The notes beneath the pieces are model-generated. The model had not been told where the DNA came from and searched no databases. It saw nothing but the letters and a program-made list of their open reading frames with translations. From Salvia splendens (lineage: Eukaryota; Streptophyta; Magnoliopsida; Lamiales; Lamiaceae), in contig NC_056034.1 in the NCBI RefSeq assembly GCF_004379255.2, forward strand, positions 5,892,501 to 5,956,500: a stretch of DNA of 64,000 bases, written 5' to 3'. Below are positions 25,295 through 36,344 of this stretch, piece after piece. Within the stretch, counting starts at the first letter, position 1, and each line of letters starts with the position of its first letter. The translations under genes were made by a program, and so were the position numbers.

Positions 25295-25566
25295 TAATTT
25301 ACGAGACATTTTTTTTATGGTTGACACAATTAAATCAATGTGGTTTTCTACATGACTTTTTATCCTACTTGTAATGAACTTAAAAAGTGGTTTAAAATAT
25401 CATAAAACGTATCATGGTTGCCCACGTAAAATAAGATTTTGATGAAAATATTTTATGTAGGTCAGTTGGGGAAATACCAAACAAAGTGCAAAGTTTGTGA
25501 TATTCTGGACCAATTTTAAATTTTGGCTAAAATTTATGATTTTAGGGACCAATATCCCTAAATTAA

Positions 25567-26934
25567 AAAGATAGTGAAGCAAATCCTAGTCGTTGGGCCT
25601 TTACTTGGCTGAAATGATGGTATAAGCATTTCCTTAGTAGTTGGGCCTTTACTTGAAATGAAGGTAAATAAAATACTAGTACTAATTAGTTTTAACTGAG
25701 AGGAAGGGAATTTTCTTCTTTTTTTTAAAGGAACGGAATTTTCTTCTTCTTTTTTTTGTTCTATTGGTTTTTATTTGTTTATTTTTGAAATTTTGAATTA
25801 CAATGTAAACATCAAAATAAATAAGATGGTGGATCTGAGAAAAGAAATCTGGACCAGATTGGCCCACCAATTGGGACAAACCAATTGTTGTATAACATGT
25901 TTGGGCTTTGTTTTCCAAGAATCTGGACCTTGCCTTTACTGCTGAACATAACATGTTTTGCGATGATTCCGAACCTATGAACCAAAAATCTATAGATCTT
26001 TTTTGATTTATTAAAAATAAAACAATTGATGAAAATTTATGAAAATTTATGAAATGGTTTAAGAAACTATCAAAGTCTAATCAAATTCTAAAAAATAGTA
26101 TTTAACCAGACAAGAGATTAACGGCTCTCAAACAAAACAATAAACAAGTATAGTTAATTTCATTATGCTTTTTTCAAGTTAAAAGAACCATTTGAAGTAA
26201 TGGCGGATCCGGAATCGATAAATGGGAGGCGGAAGAAACAATTTATATCGCCTATATGAACTTCGAATTTTCAAGACCCTTTTCTACGGTAAGAAAAACA
26301 CATCTTAAATAACTCCAAAGTCCTTGACTGGTACGTGCAAAACAAATAAGGTCACAATTTTTTTTTCTCTAGCTATTTAGTGTGTATAGGTAATAGGTGC
26401 ATAATCCTCCATTTCTTTTGTATACTAATTGGTATTTGGTAGCTAGGGCCACATTAGTACGTGTAGGCAGATATTTTCTATTAGAACCCATAATTATAGA
26501 CCTAAATCAGTTAAAACATATTTTTTCTAACTGAAATTCCCTAATATGCGAAACAATGAAAAACAACATACTATTCTCACCAATTAAACCATGAATGCAC
26601 AAAATTGTGTGATCACTACCCACTCAAAATTATTTGGGAGCCTTAAACTCTTGAAAGTATTTGATAAAATAAGATTTTAAACCAGTTATATAAGTTGTAA
26701 AAACAAATTAAGCTTTCCATAAAAGTTATTCAACCTCATTTTTTTCATAAGCATATAAGCAATTTTTTACCGAAATAAATCTGGTCATTGCGCGAAATGC
26801 CCAACCTCACTTTAATATTTCTTCCACTCTCTTCTCATTAACTATGATTTTATCTCTTATATTTTTCTCTCTGGCTTATAAGTTCGATTATATAAAATTT
26901 TCATATACAATAAATTCCCCTCAACTTTTGCGTT
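25567..26934. other. Intergenic; no recognised gene
   Basis: AT-rich. ATGGCGGATCCGGAATC near 26202 resembles a worn hAT-type end with no partner. Minus-strand open frame 25682-25954 is low-complexity. No gene seen. Confidence 0.4.
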
Positions 26935-26939
26935 AGATA

Positions 26940-27537
26940 TGTTGGGTCGTGATACCGCCGATCTCACACGCGCACGAACGAAAGAATAAAGCACACAACG
27001 ATGTAACGTGGTTCGGTGATAAACCACCTACGTCCACGGAGAAGATGACCGGAATCTTATTGATGAACAACTCTCAAATACAATGAACTCACACTCACAA
27101 TTCAATCACTCCAAACTAATCGCAAGCTAGAGCAATAATCTCCTAATTGTGTATGTGTATTGTGTATTCTTTCTTCTATATTCCTTTCAACTGGAAACTA
27201 TCGAGCTATATATGCGAAGAACAAGAAATAACCCATCAACTGATTTCACACAAAACAGTTATAACCGCTGATTCCCAACGGCTAGTTTCAGCTCACCAAA
27301 CCGAGCTCCTTTCTTGATCTCTTCCTCGAGCTCCAACGGCTCTATCACTTAATCAAATCAGCAGCTTGACGTGAATGAGTTGCTCAAGAATGATAGTTTC
27401 CTTGCGCAAGAATGATAGTCCGCCAGTGTAAGAATGATAACTTGCGGCAGCAAGAATGATAACTTGCGGCTGCAAGAATGATACTTTGCTTATGCAAGAA
27501 TGATACTTTGCATGATTTGCATGGACACACATCCACA
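26940..27537 (-). repeat. 3' LTR of the copia element (598 bp)
   Basis: Matches 31749-32368. The part at about 27385-27520 is an array of 20- to 22-bp units sharing CAAGAATGATA, six copies here against seven in the 5' LTR. The minus-strand polypurine tract lies just above 27538 (AAGGTGGAGA). Confidence 0.95.
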
Positions 27538-27605
27538 AATCTCCACCTTGTCCTTGCAAAGCTCCATCAATATCTAGATTCCCTTCTCAATCCTTGTTAC
27601 AAATC

Positions 27606-29511
27606 TCAACACTCCACAATTTCAACCAACTTCAAACAATGTTTGAATTTCGAAGTTGGCAGAGATTTTGTCAACATATCTGATGCATTTTCTTCGGTAG
27701 GAACTTTCACCACATTGATCTTTCCACTTTGAATCTCATCTCTGATGAAGTGTCTCCTCACATCTATATGCTTCGACCTCTCATGGAACATTTGGTGTTT
27801 GGCTAAACATATTGCTGAGTTACTGTCACAGTTAATCTTTACTGCTCCCAACTCCATTCCCAGATCTTGCATGATCCCTTGCAGCCTTTGCAGCCTCTGT
27901 TAATGCAATATACTCAGCCTCGGTTGTGGATAACGCAACCACAGACTGTAGATTCGACTTCCAGCTGACTGTTGTTCCAAATAAGGTGAATATGTAGCCA
28001 CTTTGGGATTTTCTGTTGTCCAAGTTGGCTGCATAATCCGAATCACAAAATCCCTCAAGAACTTCATCCTTTTCAGACCAAGCTTCACTGCCAAACTTCA
28101 AACCAATCATTGCAGATCCTTTTAGGTACTTCAGAATCCATTTCAGAGCAGCCCAGTGCTCTCTACCCGGATCAGCCATGTACCTACTAGCCACACTTAT
28201 AGCATGAGCTACATCCGGTCTTGTGCATATCATCAAATACATCACACTGCCCACTATATTCGCATATGGTATCAGGCTCATTTCTCTCCTAGCATCCTCT
28301 GTTCTTGGCATTTGTTCTTTGCTAAGTCTGAAATGACCTGCCAGTGGAGTGGAAACAGGCTTTGCATCTTTCACTTGATACTTCTCCACCACCTTTCTGA
28401 TGTAGTCAGCCTGGAACAACTTCAATTCCTTCTTCCTTCTGTTTCTGACAATATCCATACCCAGGATCCTCTTGGCTTCTCCAAGATCCTTCATCTCAAA
28501 CTTCTGCCTCAGCTCCTCTTTCACAGTTTGCAGCTCATTCTTGTTTGAACCTGCCAGTAGAATATCATCTACATACAGCAACAGGTAGGCAATTATCAGA
28601 TCTCCCTTCTTCTTGATGTACACACAACTATCAAAGCTTGACCTTTCAAAATTCATCAACTCCATTTGCTCATGAAATTTCTTATTCCACTGCCTACTAC
28701 TTTGCTTGAGGCCATATAAGCTCTTTTTCAGCAAGCACACTTTCTTTTCCTCTCCAGGCTTCTCAAAGCCTTTAGGCTGCACCATGTAGATTGTTTCTTC
28801 CAAATCTCCATGTAAAAAAGCTGTCTTCACATCAAGTTGATGCAGCTCCCAATCAAAATGAGCTGTCAAGGCCAACAAGATCCGAATAGATGTGTGTTTC
28901 ACCACTGGAGAGAACACCTCAGTGTAGTCAATACCCTCCACTTGTGTGAACCCTCTAGCAACCAGCCTTACCTTAAACCGTATGCTTTCAACTTCCCCCA
29001 CCTCTACCTTCTTCTTAAATAGCCATTTGCAACTTATCAGCTTCTGAGTCCCTGGATCAGTTACCAAAATCCAAGTCCCATTTCTCAGCAAGGATTCTAT
29101 TTCTTCTTCCATGGCTCTGACCCATTTCTGACTTTCTTTGCAACTTATGGCTTCCTCATAGGTTGAGGGTTCTGAAAACATGAGCACCTCAGCCACACAA
29201 AGAGCAAAGAAACTCATATCATAATCTGAAAATCTGCTAGGCAATCCTGCATTTCTTCTGGGATTTCTTCTAACTCTTTGACTTGCATCAGTTTGCTGTT
29301 CTGATGATTGTTGGCTATTAGTGTCATGAGCTGGTTGATGGTTAGATGCTCCACCTTCTTCCTGGTTCTCTGTGATCTCAGAATCTTCATCACCATCTGA
29401 TCTGTGGTATTCTTTGTCAAACTCGAAATTCTGCACTCTTGAGCTGCTGCTCTCACCATCAGATACTGCTTTCTTCTTCTTGAATGGCATCTCTTCTTCA
29501 TTAAATGTCAC
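27606..29511 (-). pseudogene. Copia reverse transcriptase and RNase H, broken
   Basis: Copies retrotransposon RNA into DNA. The main frame, 29511-27832, carries the RVT_2 domain: CKWLFKKKV, RLVARGFTQ.GIDYTEVFSPV, QLDVKTAFLHG, SLYGLKQSSRQW, and the catalytic YVDDILLAG near 28560. The RNase H part follows (FCDSDYAANLDNRKS, STTEAEYIA). The frame is lost at about 27875-27905, and the last 89 codons (ending near 27606, with CDSNSAICLAKH and HIDVRRHFIRDEI) continue in another frame. Its 5' junction with the integrase is disrupted by a 32-bp tandem duplication (29491-29522 and 29523-29554). Confidence 0.93.
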
Positions 29512-30794
29512 ATCTCTGCTCTCTCTTCTTCATTAAATGTCACATCTCTGCTCACAATGATATTTTGGCCTGCTCTATCCAAGTTCCATAATCTGTACCC
29601 CTTCACTCCATCTTGGTACCCCAGCATTACACATTTTCTTGCCCTCGGTTCCAGTTTATCTTGCTTGACATGTGCATAGGCACCACATCCAAACACCCTC
29701 AGAGTGGAGTAATCACCAAGGCTTCCATACCATCTCTGATCTGGAGTTTCATTTGATATTGCTGAGGAGGGGCATTTGTTAATCAGATTAGCTGCAGTAG
29801 ACATAGCTTCTGCCCAGAATTTCTTTGGCATCCCAGAGTAGAACAACATGCATCTCACTCTTTCTAGCAATGTCCTATTCATTCTCTCTGCCAATCCATT
29901 TTGCTGAGGGGTCCTAGGCACTGTCCTATGCCTTCTTATTCCCTTCATTTTACAGAAATCATCAAACTCAGCAGATAGAAATTCCATCCCATTGTCAGTC
30001 CGCAGATACTTCAAGACAGATCCTCTTTCATTCTCATATCTTGTATGCCATTCTTTGAATCTTTCAAATGCTTGAGACTTTTCTTTCAGAATATAAATCC
30101 ACACTTTCCTAGAGTAATCATCTATGATGGAGATAAAATACTTACCTCCACCTATGGATTCTGTTGGAGATGGCCCCCATAGGTCACTGTGGGCATACAC
30201 AAAAGGTCTTGTAGATGTGTGCTTTCCTCCAGTGAATGGCAACCTTTTGGCCTTCCCAAGCATACAGGACTCACATTTGCTCAACTTCTCTGTTGCACCC
30301 AGCTTCATAACCCCATGCTTAGCAAGTTCTCTGATGCCCTTCTCACCCACATGCCCCAACCTGGCATGCCAAAGATTCAAGTTCTCTGACTGAGCAGTAT
30401 TGACAGAATCCACCACTGTCTCACCAACCAAGTAATATAGGCTGTTCTTTCTTTGAGCTTCCATCACAATTCTGGAGCCTTTAGTTACTCTAAGAACCCC
30501 ATTACCAGAATCAAACCTGCACCCCTTTGATTCCAACATTCCAAGAGATATCAAATTTCTCTTAATTTGAGGTATAAATCTGACCTCTGTGAGAGTTTTC
30601 ACACTCTCATCCTTCATTCTCAGTCTGATATTCCCAATGCCCTTGACATTACACATTTGATCATTCCCTAGTATCACTGATCCTTCCCAATCTGATAATT
30701 CTTGGAACCAAGACTTGTGGGAACAAATGTGAAAGGAGCAACCTGAATCCATGATCCAGCATTCTTCAATCTTGGCCCCTGAGTGGATATTCAA
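29508..30794 (-). pseudogene. Copia protease and integrase, broken at both ends
   Basis: A 428-residue open frame. The aspartic protease is near the N-terminus (WIMDSGCSFHIC). The pre-integrase zinc finger follows (LWHARLGHVGEKG, CESCMLGKAKRLPF). The integrase core has HSDLWGP, then YFISIIDDYSRKVWIY, LRTDNGMEF and PQQNGLAERMNRTLLE supplying the D-D-E residues. The C-terminal GKR-like region includes ARKCVMLGY. The frame ends where a 32-bp tandem duplication shifts it, and its upstream junction with gag is also out of frame. Confidence 0.93.
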
Positions 30795-30892
30795 AGCCTC
30801 ATTATCTTCAACATCCTGAGCCAGATCAGCGGTCTCTGCATTCCCAGCCCTTTCTTGCTCTTGTTTTTTCTTCCAAGCAAAACAATGTTTCT

Positions 30893-31669
30893 TTAAATGG
30901 CCGGGTTTTTACAGTAGTGACAGCTCCTTTTCTCCTTCCACCCCCCACCTTCTTCCTTCTTCTGGAACTTCTTCTTGGAACCCTTCTTATTCTGATTGTT
31001 CTTCACATGCAGGCTCTCAGCCACTGGATCAGGTTGTTTAGCATCAGCCTTCCGCGATTCCTTCAGCTTCAATGCAGAATGTATCTCTTCATATGTAACC
31101 TTGGCCTCTCTACCAAGAAGCACTGCATCCTTGAAGTGCTCATAACTCTTGGGCAGGGAATTGAGCAACATTAAAGCCTTATCTTCATCCTTAATCACCT
31201 CATCAATGTTTTCAAGATCATCTATGCATTTCCCAAACTCCTCAAGCTGTTCAGAAATGCTCTTTCCATCTGAAAACTTGAAAGCAAGAAGTTTCTGCTT
31301 CAAATGCAAACGATTTGCAAGAGACTTGGTCATATACAATGACTCAAGTTTTGTCCAAACGCCCGCAGCCGTCTCCTCTTTGGAAACTTCCCTCAGCACC
31401 CTATCTGTCAAGTTCAAGATCAGGGTGCTGTAAGCCTTATATTGCATATCTTGAAGCCTTCCTTTTTCTTTCTCATCGGCCTCAGGCTTTTCTTTAGCCT
31501 CGGTGCCATCCTTCAAGATATCCCATAGGCCTTGCTGCATCAAGATAGCCTTCATCTTCAACCTCCACAGCCCAAAGTCGTTTCTGCCGGTGAACTTCTC
31601 CACCTCAAACTTGGCCGTGGACATTTCTTCGAACAGACGGTGGACAATCGTCAAGATCGGCTTAGACAC
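30893..31669 (-). pseudogene. Copia gag, cut short in the zinc knuckle
   Basis: Capsid-like protein of the element. The open frame has 258 codons; the likely true start is the methionine 15 codons in (MSTAKFEVEKFTG). It has the copia gag core (DFGLWRLKMKAILMQQGLWD, LESLYMTKSLANRLHLKQKL, LEEFGKCIDDL) and a lysine-rich linker. The frame ends inside the zinc knuckle: CHYCKN is present, but an apparent one-base loss in an A run throws the rest (His and last Cys) out of frame at about 30905. Confidence 0.92.
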
Positions 31670-31728
31670 CAGAGCTTCTGGACCCTAACTCACCCAGAAA
31701 AACAATCAACAAGAAAACCTCTGGGATC

Positions 31729-31746
31729 TTCCCACAGACGGCGCCA
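31729..31746 (-). other. Primer-binding site of the copia element
   Basis: Two bases inside the 5' LTR the minus strand reads TGGCGCCGTCTGTGGGAA. The first nine or ten bases are complementary to the 3' end of plant tRNA-Asp as I remember it; the rest is not. Most plant copia elements use initiator-Met tRNA instead. Confidence 0.55.
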
Positions 31747-31748
31747 CT

Positions 31749-32368
31749 TGTTGGGTCGTGATACCGCCGATCTCACACGCGCACGAACGAAAGAATAAAG
31801 CACACAACGATGTAACGTGGTTCGGTGATAAACCACCTACGTCCACGGAGAAGATGATCGGAATCTTATTGATGAACAACTCTCAAATACAATGAACTCA
31901 CACTCACAATTCAATCACTCCAAACTAATCGCAAGCTAGAGCAATAATCTCCTAATTGTGTATGTGTATTGTGTATTCTTTCTTCTATATTCCTTTCAAC
32001 TGGAAACTATCGAGCTATATATGCGAAGAACAAGAAATAACCCATCAACTGATTTCACACAAAACAGTTATAACCGCTGATTCCCAACGGCTAGTTTCAG
32101 CTCACCAAACCGAGCTCCTTTCTTGATCTCTTCCTCGAGCTCCAACGGCTCTATCACTTAATCAAATCAGCAGCTTGACGTGAATGAGTTGCTCAAGAAT
32201 GATAGTTTCCTTGCGCAAGAATGATAGTTTCCTTGCGCAAGAATGATAGTCCGCCAGTGTAAGAATGATAACTTGCGGCAGCAAGAATGATAACTTGCGG
32301 CTGCAAGAATGATACTTTGCTTATGCAAGAATGATACTTTGCATGATTTGCATGGACACACATCCACA
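31749..32368 (-). repeat. 5' LTR of the copia element (620 bp)
   Basis: Pair of 26940-27537. It is longer by one 22-bp unit (TTTCCTTGCGCAAGAATGAT repeated) at about 32205-32245. It differs by a C/T change at about 31857 against 27048. Confidence 0.95.
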
Positions 32369-32373
32369 AGATA

Positions 32374-33385
32374 CATGGGTGAAATGAACCGATTATTTGA
32401 AATACAGTCTTTTATCAATTTATGGATCCTACCTTATTAGCGTGAAATGTTAGCATCGATTACTAAATTGTATACATAAAATTGATTAAATGGAAACAAA
32501 TTATCGGATAAATGGAAACAAATCATTTTTAATTATCATTTAATGAAACATCCCAACCGTGACTCCTAAAGTGGGACGCGCGAAAATGCCCAACCGGGAC
32601 TGCTAAAGCGGGACGGATGGAGTATATGAGTGGCCATTAATTTAACCTTGAGGCACATGTTGGGATTTTGGTCTATTAATAGTTGAAACGTGATGAAGCT
32701 TCCTTGCATCCACAAACACTCGTATAATGTCGATTGGCAAATTCTTGGTGGCTATGGACAAAAGGCATGGTGGGTATATCTAATTATTCGGAGTTTAGTA
32801 CTTCAAGCAGACACTATAATATTATTGTTATAGAAATTAGGAGTGACACTACACTATATAATTAGGATGTCCAAACTTGTCGTCTTCTAATTTTATATTT
32901 CAATTTTATAGTTGGATATTAATAAAGGTGTAAACTGTATAGGAAGTACTACAAGCTAATAAAGGAGTATTGTACTAACACACTTTATAATCTAATTTGT
33001 GTTCTCTTTCGTATTGTTCCGTTCAAATCTAAAACTATGCAAAGTTATTTGACATAACACCCTCCCAACAAACGACGTGGTCCATGATTCTAAAAATTTA
33101 AAAACCAAGATTAGAATTTCACCAATCGTCTTCTAAATGCAATTTTGTTTACAGAAGTTGAAAGAGACAAGACCATAAATGGAAGCTATAAGATGATGCA
33201 ATCTAGCTAGGTCATCCCATCCAATAGTCACCATTGGTTTTATACGGAATAATATTTCAATGTATACACTTATAGGAGTACTTTTTTATTATACGGAACA
33301 ATTCTTATTATGTACTGTTGGAAATCAACGTGTACTGTATGTATACAATACTAACACTGCTGCGTGCTAACACTGCTGCGTGCTA
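32374..33385. other. Intergenic; no recognised gene
   Basis: AT-rich; GCGGGACGGATGGAGTA near 32607 is an isolated Stowaway-type right end. No gene seen. Confidence 0.4.
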
Positions 33386-33653
33386 CTCTCTTTTCAATTC
33401 CGGCTAAGATGACACATTTCTTGGCCGGCACGAGATTTTAAGAGTTATTAATTAATGTGTTTAATGGAGAGAGAAAAGGTGGGCGTAAGTATTAAAATAG
33501 AGAGAGAAAGAGAGATGCATATTTTAATTGTAGTGAGATAAAGTGATTGGGTGTATTAATTGAAAAGAGAAAGTTTCCTAAAATGGAAATGTGTCATCTT
33601 ATTTGAGACAAACTAAAAAGGAAAACGTGTCATATTCAGTGGGGCAGAGGGAG
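33386..33653. mobile_element. Stowaway-like MITE, 268 bp
   Basis: It is flanked by TA. The left end CTCTCTTTTCAATTCCGGC continues into AGATGACACATTT, and the right end GTGTCATATTCAGTGGGGCA leads to GAGGGAG. The two ends form Stowaway-type inverted repeats. Confidence 0.72.
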
Positions 33654-33700
33654 TACTACTTTAATGATAATACTATTCTTTTTATGAATATATACTTACT

Positions 33701-33992
33701 GGGTTTTGATCCATACAAAACTGTATCTAAATACAAAAACGCAGAACAAAATTGTAGGGAGGAGACTTTTAGGTCACTGTTAGTTTATTTTTTAGGTCAT
33801 TTTAATAAATGATGATCTAAAATGATCTAACAATGACATCAAACCCAGATTTTATAAAATGACCTAAAACTGATTAATAATAACCTTCCATATTTTTGGT
33901 TAATTACTGACCATCAGATCGCCTAATCTTATAGCCACAATTTAGCCTGCATTTTTATATTAAGATGTATTTTTGTTTTGATCATTTTCATG
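33701..33992. mobile_element. (TA)n-type MITE, family 1, copy c
   Basis: Same element as 4813-5101 and in the same direction, but more diverged. It starts GGGTTTTGATCCATACAAAA and ends near TTTTGATCATTTTCATG. The flanking TA tracts have decayed to short ATATA runs. Confidence 0.7.
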
Positions 33993-34012
33993 TACTCATA
34001 TATAGGGATGTA

Positions 34013-34330
34013 GGGATGTATTCATTTCCTTTTTGTATCTTTTGTTCTTTGTTCTTTTTAATCTCAGTCCCACGATTTTGTCATCCGACGGTTAGATTGG
34101 TGCCACGTGTCATTTAATAATGCAGATTTTCAGTTGAATAATGCACACTGACTAATAATGCATCATTATAGTGTAATAATGCAGATTTTCAATTGAATAA
34201 TGCACACCGACTAATAATGCATCATTATAGTGTAATAATGCAGATCATCTGAACCGTTGATGAATGAGATCTAACGGCCCATATTAAGAAGAATAAATGA
34301 TCTACGGGATGAATAGGAGAATAACGCCCC
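34013..34330. mobile_element. (TA)n-seated short relative of family 2 (about 318 bp)
   Basis: Its left end GGGATGTATTCATTTCC equals the reverse complement of the right end of family 2. Its right end GGAGAATAACGCCCC equals the reverse complement of the left end of family 2. It is therefore a reversed, short family 2 element. The interior has about 2.3 tandem copies of a roughly 60-bp unit containing AATAATGCATCATTATAGTG. Confidence 0.7.
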
Positions 34331-34350
34331 TATATATATATATATATATA
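34331..34350. repeat. (TA)10 tract between two family 2 elements
   Basis: Pure TA separating the short and long family 2 elements, which face in opposite directions. Confidence 0.9.
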
Positions 34351-35970
34351 GGGGAGCGTTATTCTCCTTTTCACATCTTAGATCATTTTTCCTTCTTAAT
34401 ATTACGCGTTAGATCTAAGGCATCAACGGATCAGATTGATTCTATAAAACTGGTTCCGTGTTGCATTATAGAAGGTGGTTGTATGCATTACAGGGTTATT
34501 ATTGACATTTGGCGGAAAAGTAACTGCCACATTTTGGTATCTGCGAATAATGCACCACATGGTCACGAGTAATGCATATAATTGACTATATAATGCACAA
34601 TATGTGAACTGCAATGCATACGAATAAGATGTACCATGTTATGATGTTTGGACACACGTTTCTTGTTTCCCCTAAGGGTTTAATAAGCTTAGGGGCTAGG
34701 GTATAGTACGTAGACACGTATGTAATCTTCACATGGTAACGAGTAATGGATATAATTGACTATATAATGCACAATTTGTGAACTGCAATGCATACGAACA
34801 AGATGTGCTGTGTTATGATGTTTGACACACGTTTCTTGTTTCCCCTAAGGGTTTAATAAGCTTAGGGGCTAGGGTATAGTACGTACGCATTAATAATAAA
34901 TTATAAAACGATACGAATAATTCACCAAATTGTCACGAGTAATGGATATTATTAACTATATAATGCACAATATGTGAACTGCAATGCATACGAATAAGAT
35001 GTACCATGTTATGATGTTTGACACACGTTTCTTGTTTCCCCTAAGGGTTTAATAAGCTTAGGGGCTAGGGTATAGTACGTAGACATTACTAACAAATTGT
35101 TGTTATTGGAATATACGTATGTGCATTATTTGGTTTAGGTAGTGCATTATGTAGCTCTTAATTGTCATTATCTCAGTATATTATGCATTATTAGAGGTAT
35201 TGTGTATATGGGTTAATCAACGGATTGAAGATTACATACGTGCATTTAGTAATGTCTACGTACTATACCCTAGCCCCTAAGCTTATTAAATCCTTAGGGG
35301 AAACAAGAAACGTGTGTCAAACATCATAACATGGTACATCTTATTCGTATGCATTGCAGTTCACATATTGTGCATTATATAGTTAATAACATCCATTACT
35401 CGTGACAATTTGGTGAATTATTCGTATCATTTTATAATTTATTATTAATGCGTACGTACTATACCCTAGCCCCTAAGCTTATTAAACCCTTAGGGGAAAC
35501 AAGAAACGTGTGTCAAACATCATAACACAGCACATCTTGTTCGTATGCATTGCAGTTCACAAATTGTGCATTATATAGTCAAATATATCCATTACTCGTT
35601 ACCATGTGAAGATTACATACATGTCTACGTACTATACCCTAGCCCCTAAGCTTATTAAACCCTTAGGGGAAACAAGAAACGTGTGTCAAACATCATAACA
35701 CAACACATCTTGTTCGTATGCATTGCAGTTCACATATTGTGCATTATATAGGCAATTATATGCATTACTCGTGACCATGTGGTGCATTATTCGTAGCGGT
35801 TTCCAGCCATTATTAGATTACTATTGTACCCTCATAATGCACAAAATAGGACAAATAATGCAACACGGGATTAATTATCCAATGTTGATCTTGACCGTCC
35901 ATTTCTCTAATCTAATGGCTGATATTAAGAAGGAAAAAGGAGGAAATATAGGAAAAGGAAATGAATACAT

Positions 35971-35973
<3 letters not shown>
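34351..35973. mobile_element. (TA)n-seated palindromic element, family 2, copy b (1623 bp)
   Basis: Near-identical to 5130-6552 over shared parts but 200 bp longer. The left arm has three direct units (near 34566-34715, 34735-34890, 34930-35085). The right arm has three inverted units (near 35255-35410, 35450-35600, 35610-35770), so the element is an almost complete hairpin of about 700-bp arms around a spacer of about 160 bp. Every unit carries CCCCTAAG-N11-CTTAGGGG, one copy with a T change at about 35291. No transposase is seen. Confidence 0.82.

Positions 35974-36011
<38 letters not shown>
35974..36011. repeat. (TA)19 tract
   Basis: Pure TA between family 2 and family 3 elements. Confidence 0.9.
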
Positions 36012-36013
<2 letters not shown>

Positions 36014-36344
36014 TGTGATCAAATACAAACTCTCTAAAATACAAACTATACTATGTCACCGGAGTGTACAAATTCTGTCACCGGAGTGTACAAATTATGT
36101 CAACGGACTGTACAAATTCTGTCACCGGGGGTCGATGTCAACGAAATGTACAAATTATGTCACTGGGGGGATGTACGGAGTGTACAAATTCTGTCGACGG
36201 GGGTGTCCAAATTCTGATTTTTCGATGTCAAAATGTTGACATTAGAAAAATCTCTTATATTAACCGTTGATTAATTGTATTAAGTGAGTATGATTAAAGT
36301 TTGTATAGTTTGTATTTTAGAGAGTTTGTATTTTATCACACCCC
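36012..36344. mobile_element. (TA)n-seated MITE, family 3 (333 bp)
   Basis: The terminal inverted repeats are about 40 bp (GGTGTGATCAAATACAAACT on the left; AGTTTGTATTTTATCACACC on the right). The left half holds several repeats of about 24 bp containing GTGTACAAATTCTGTCACCG. TA tracts lie on both sides (right tract 36345-36370). Confidence 0.8.

Larger units (their letters stand above)
23367..25559. mobile_element. TIR element (about 376 bp) split by a nested Harbinger element
   Basis: The ends AGGGATATTGGTCCCTA and TAGGGACCAATATCCCT start inverted repeats of about 100 bp that include CAAACTTTGCACTTTGTTTG. AAATTAA flanks both sides (23360-23366 and 25560-25566). The interior is interrupted by the Harbinger element 23478-25294, whose TAA target is intact, so the Harbinger insertion is the later event. 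Superfamily not certain. Confidence 0.75.
26940..32368 (-). mobile_element. Ty1-copia LTR retrotransposon, young, three frame breaks
   Basis: Complete element read on the minus strand: 5' LTR 31749-32368, gag, protease, integrase, reverse transcriptase, RNase H, 3' LTR 26940-27537. It is flanked by the perfect 5-bp duplication AGATA (26935-26939 and 32369-32373). The LTRs begin TG and end CA. By eye they differ by one substitution plus one extra 22-bp unit, so insertion was recent. The order integrase before reverse transcriptase defines copia; gag and protease motifs resemble the Tork branch. Gag and pol are broken in three places, so the copy is not autonomous. Confidence 0.96.

Noticed and set aside
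34351..35973. CRISPR array reading of the repeated units
   Set aside because: Units are about 185 bp, inverted between arms and in a plant genome; there are no short repeats with unique spacers.
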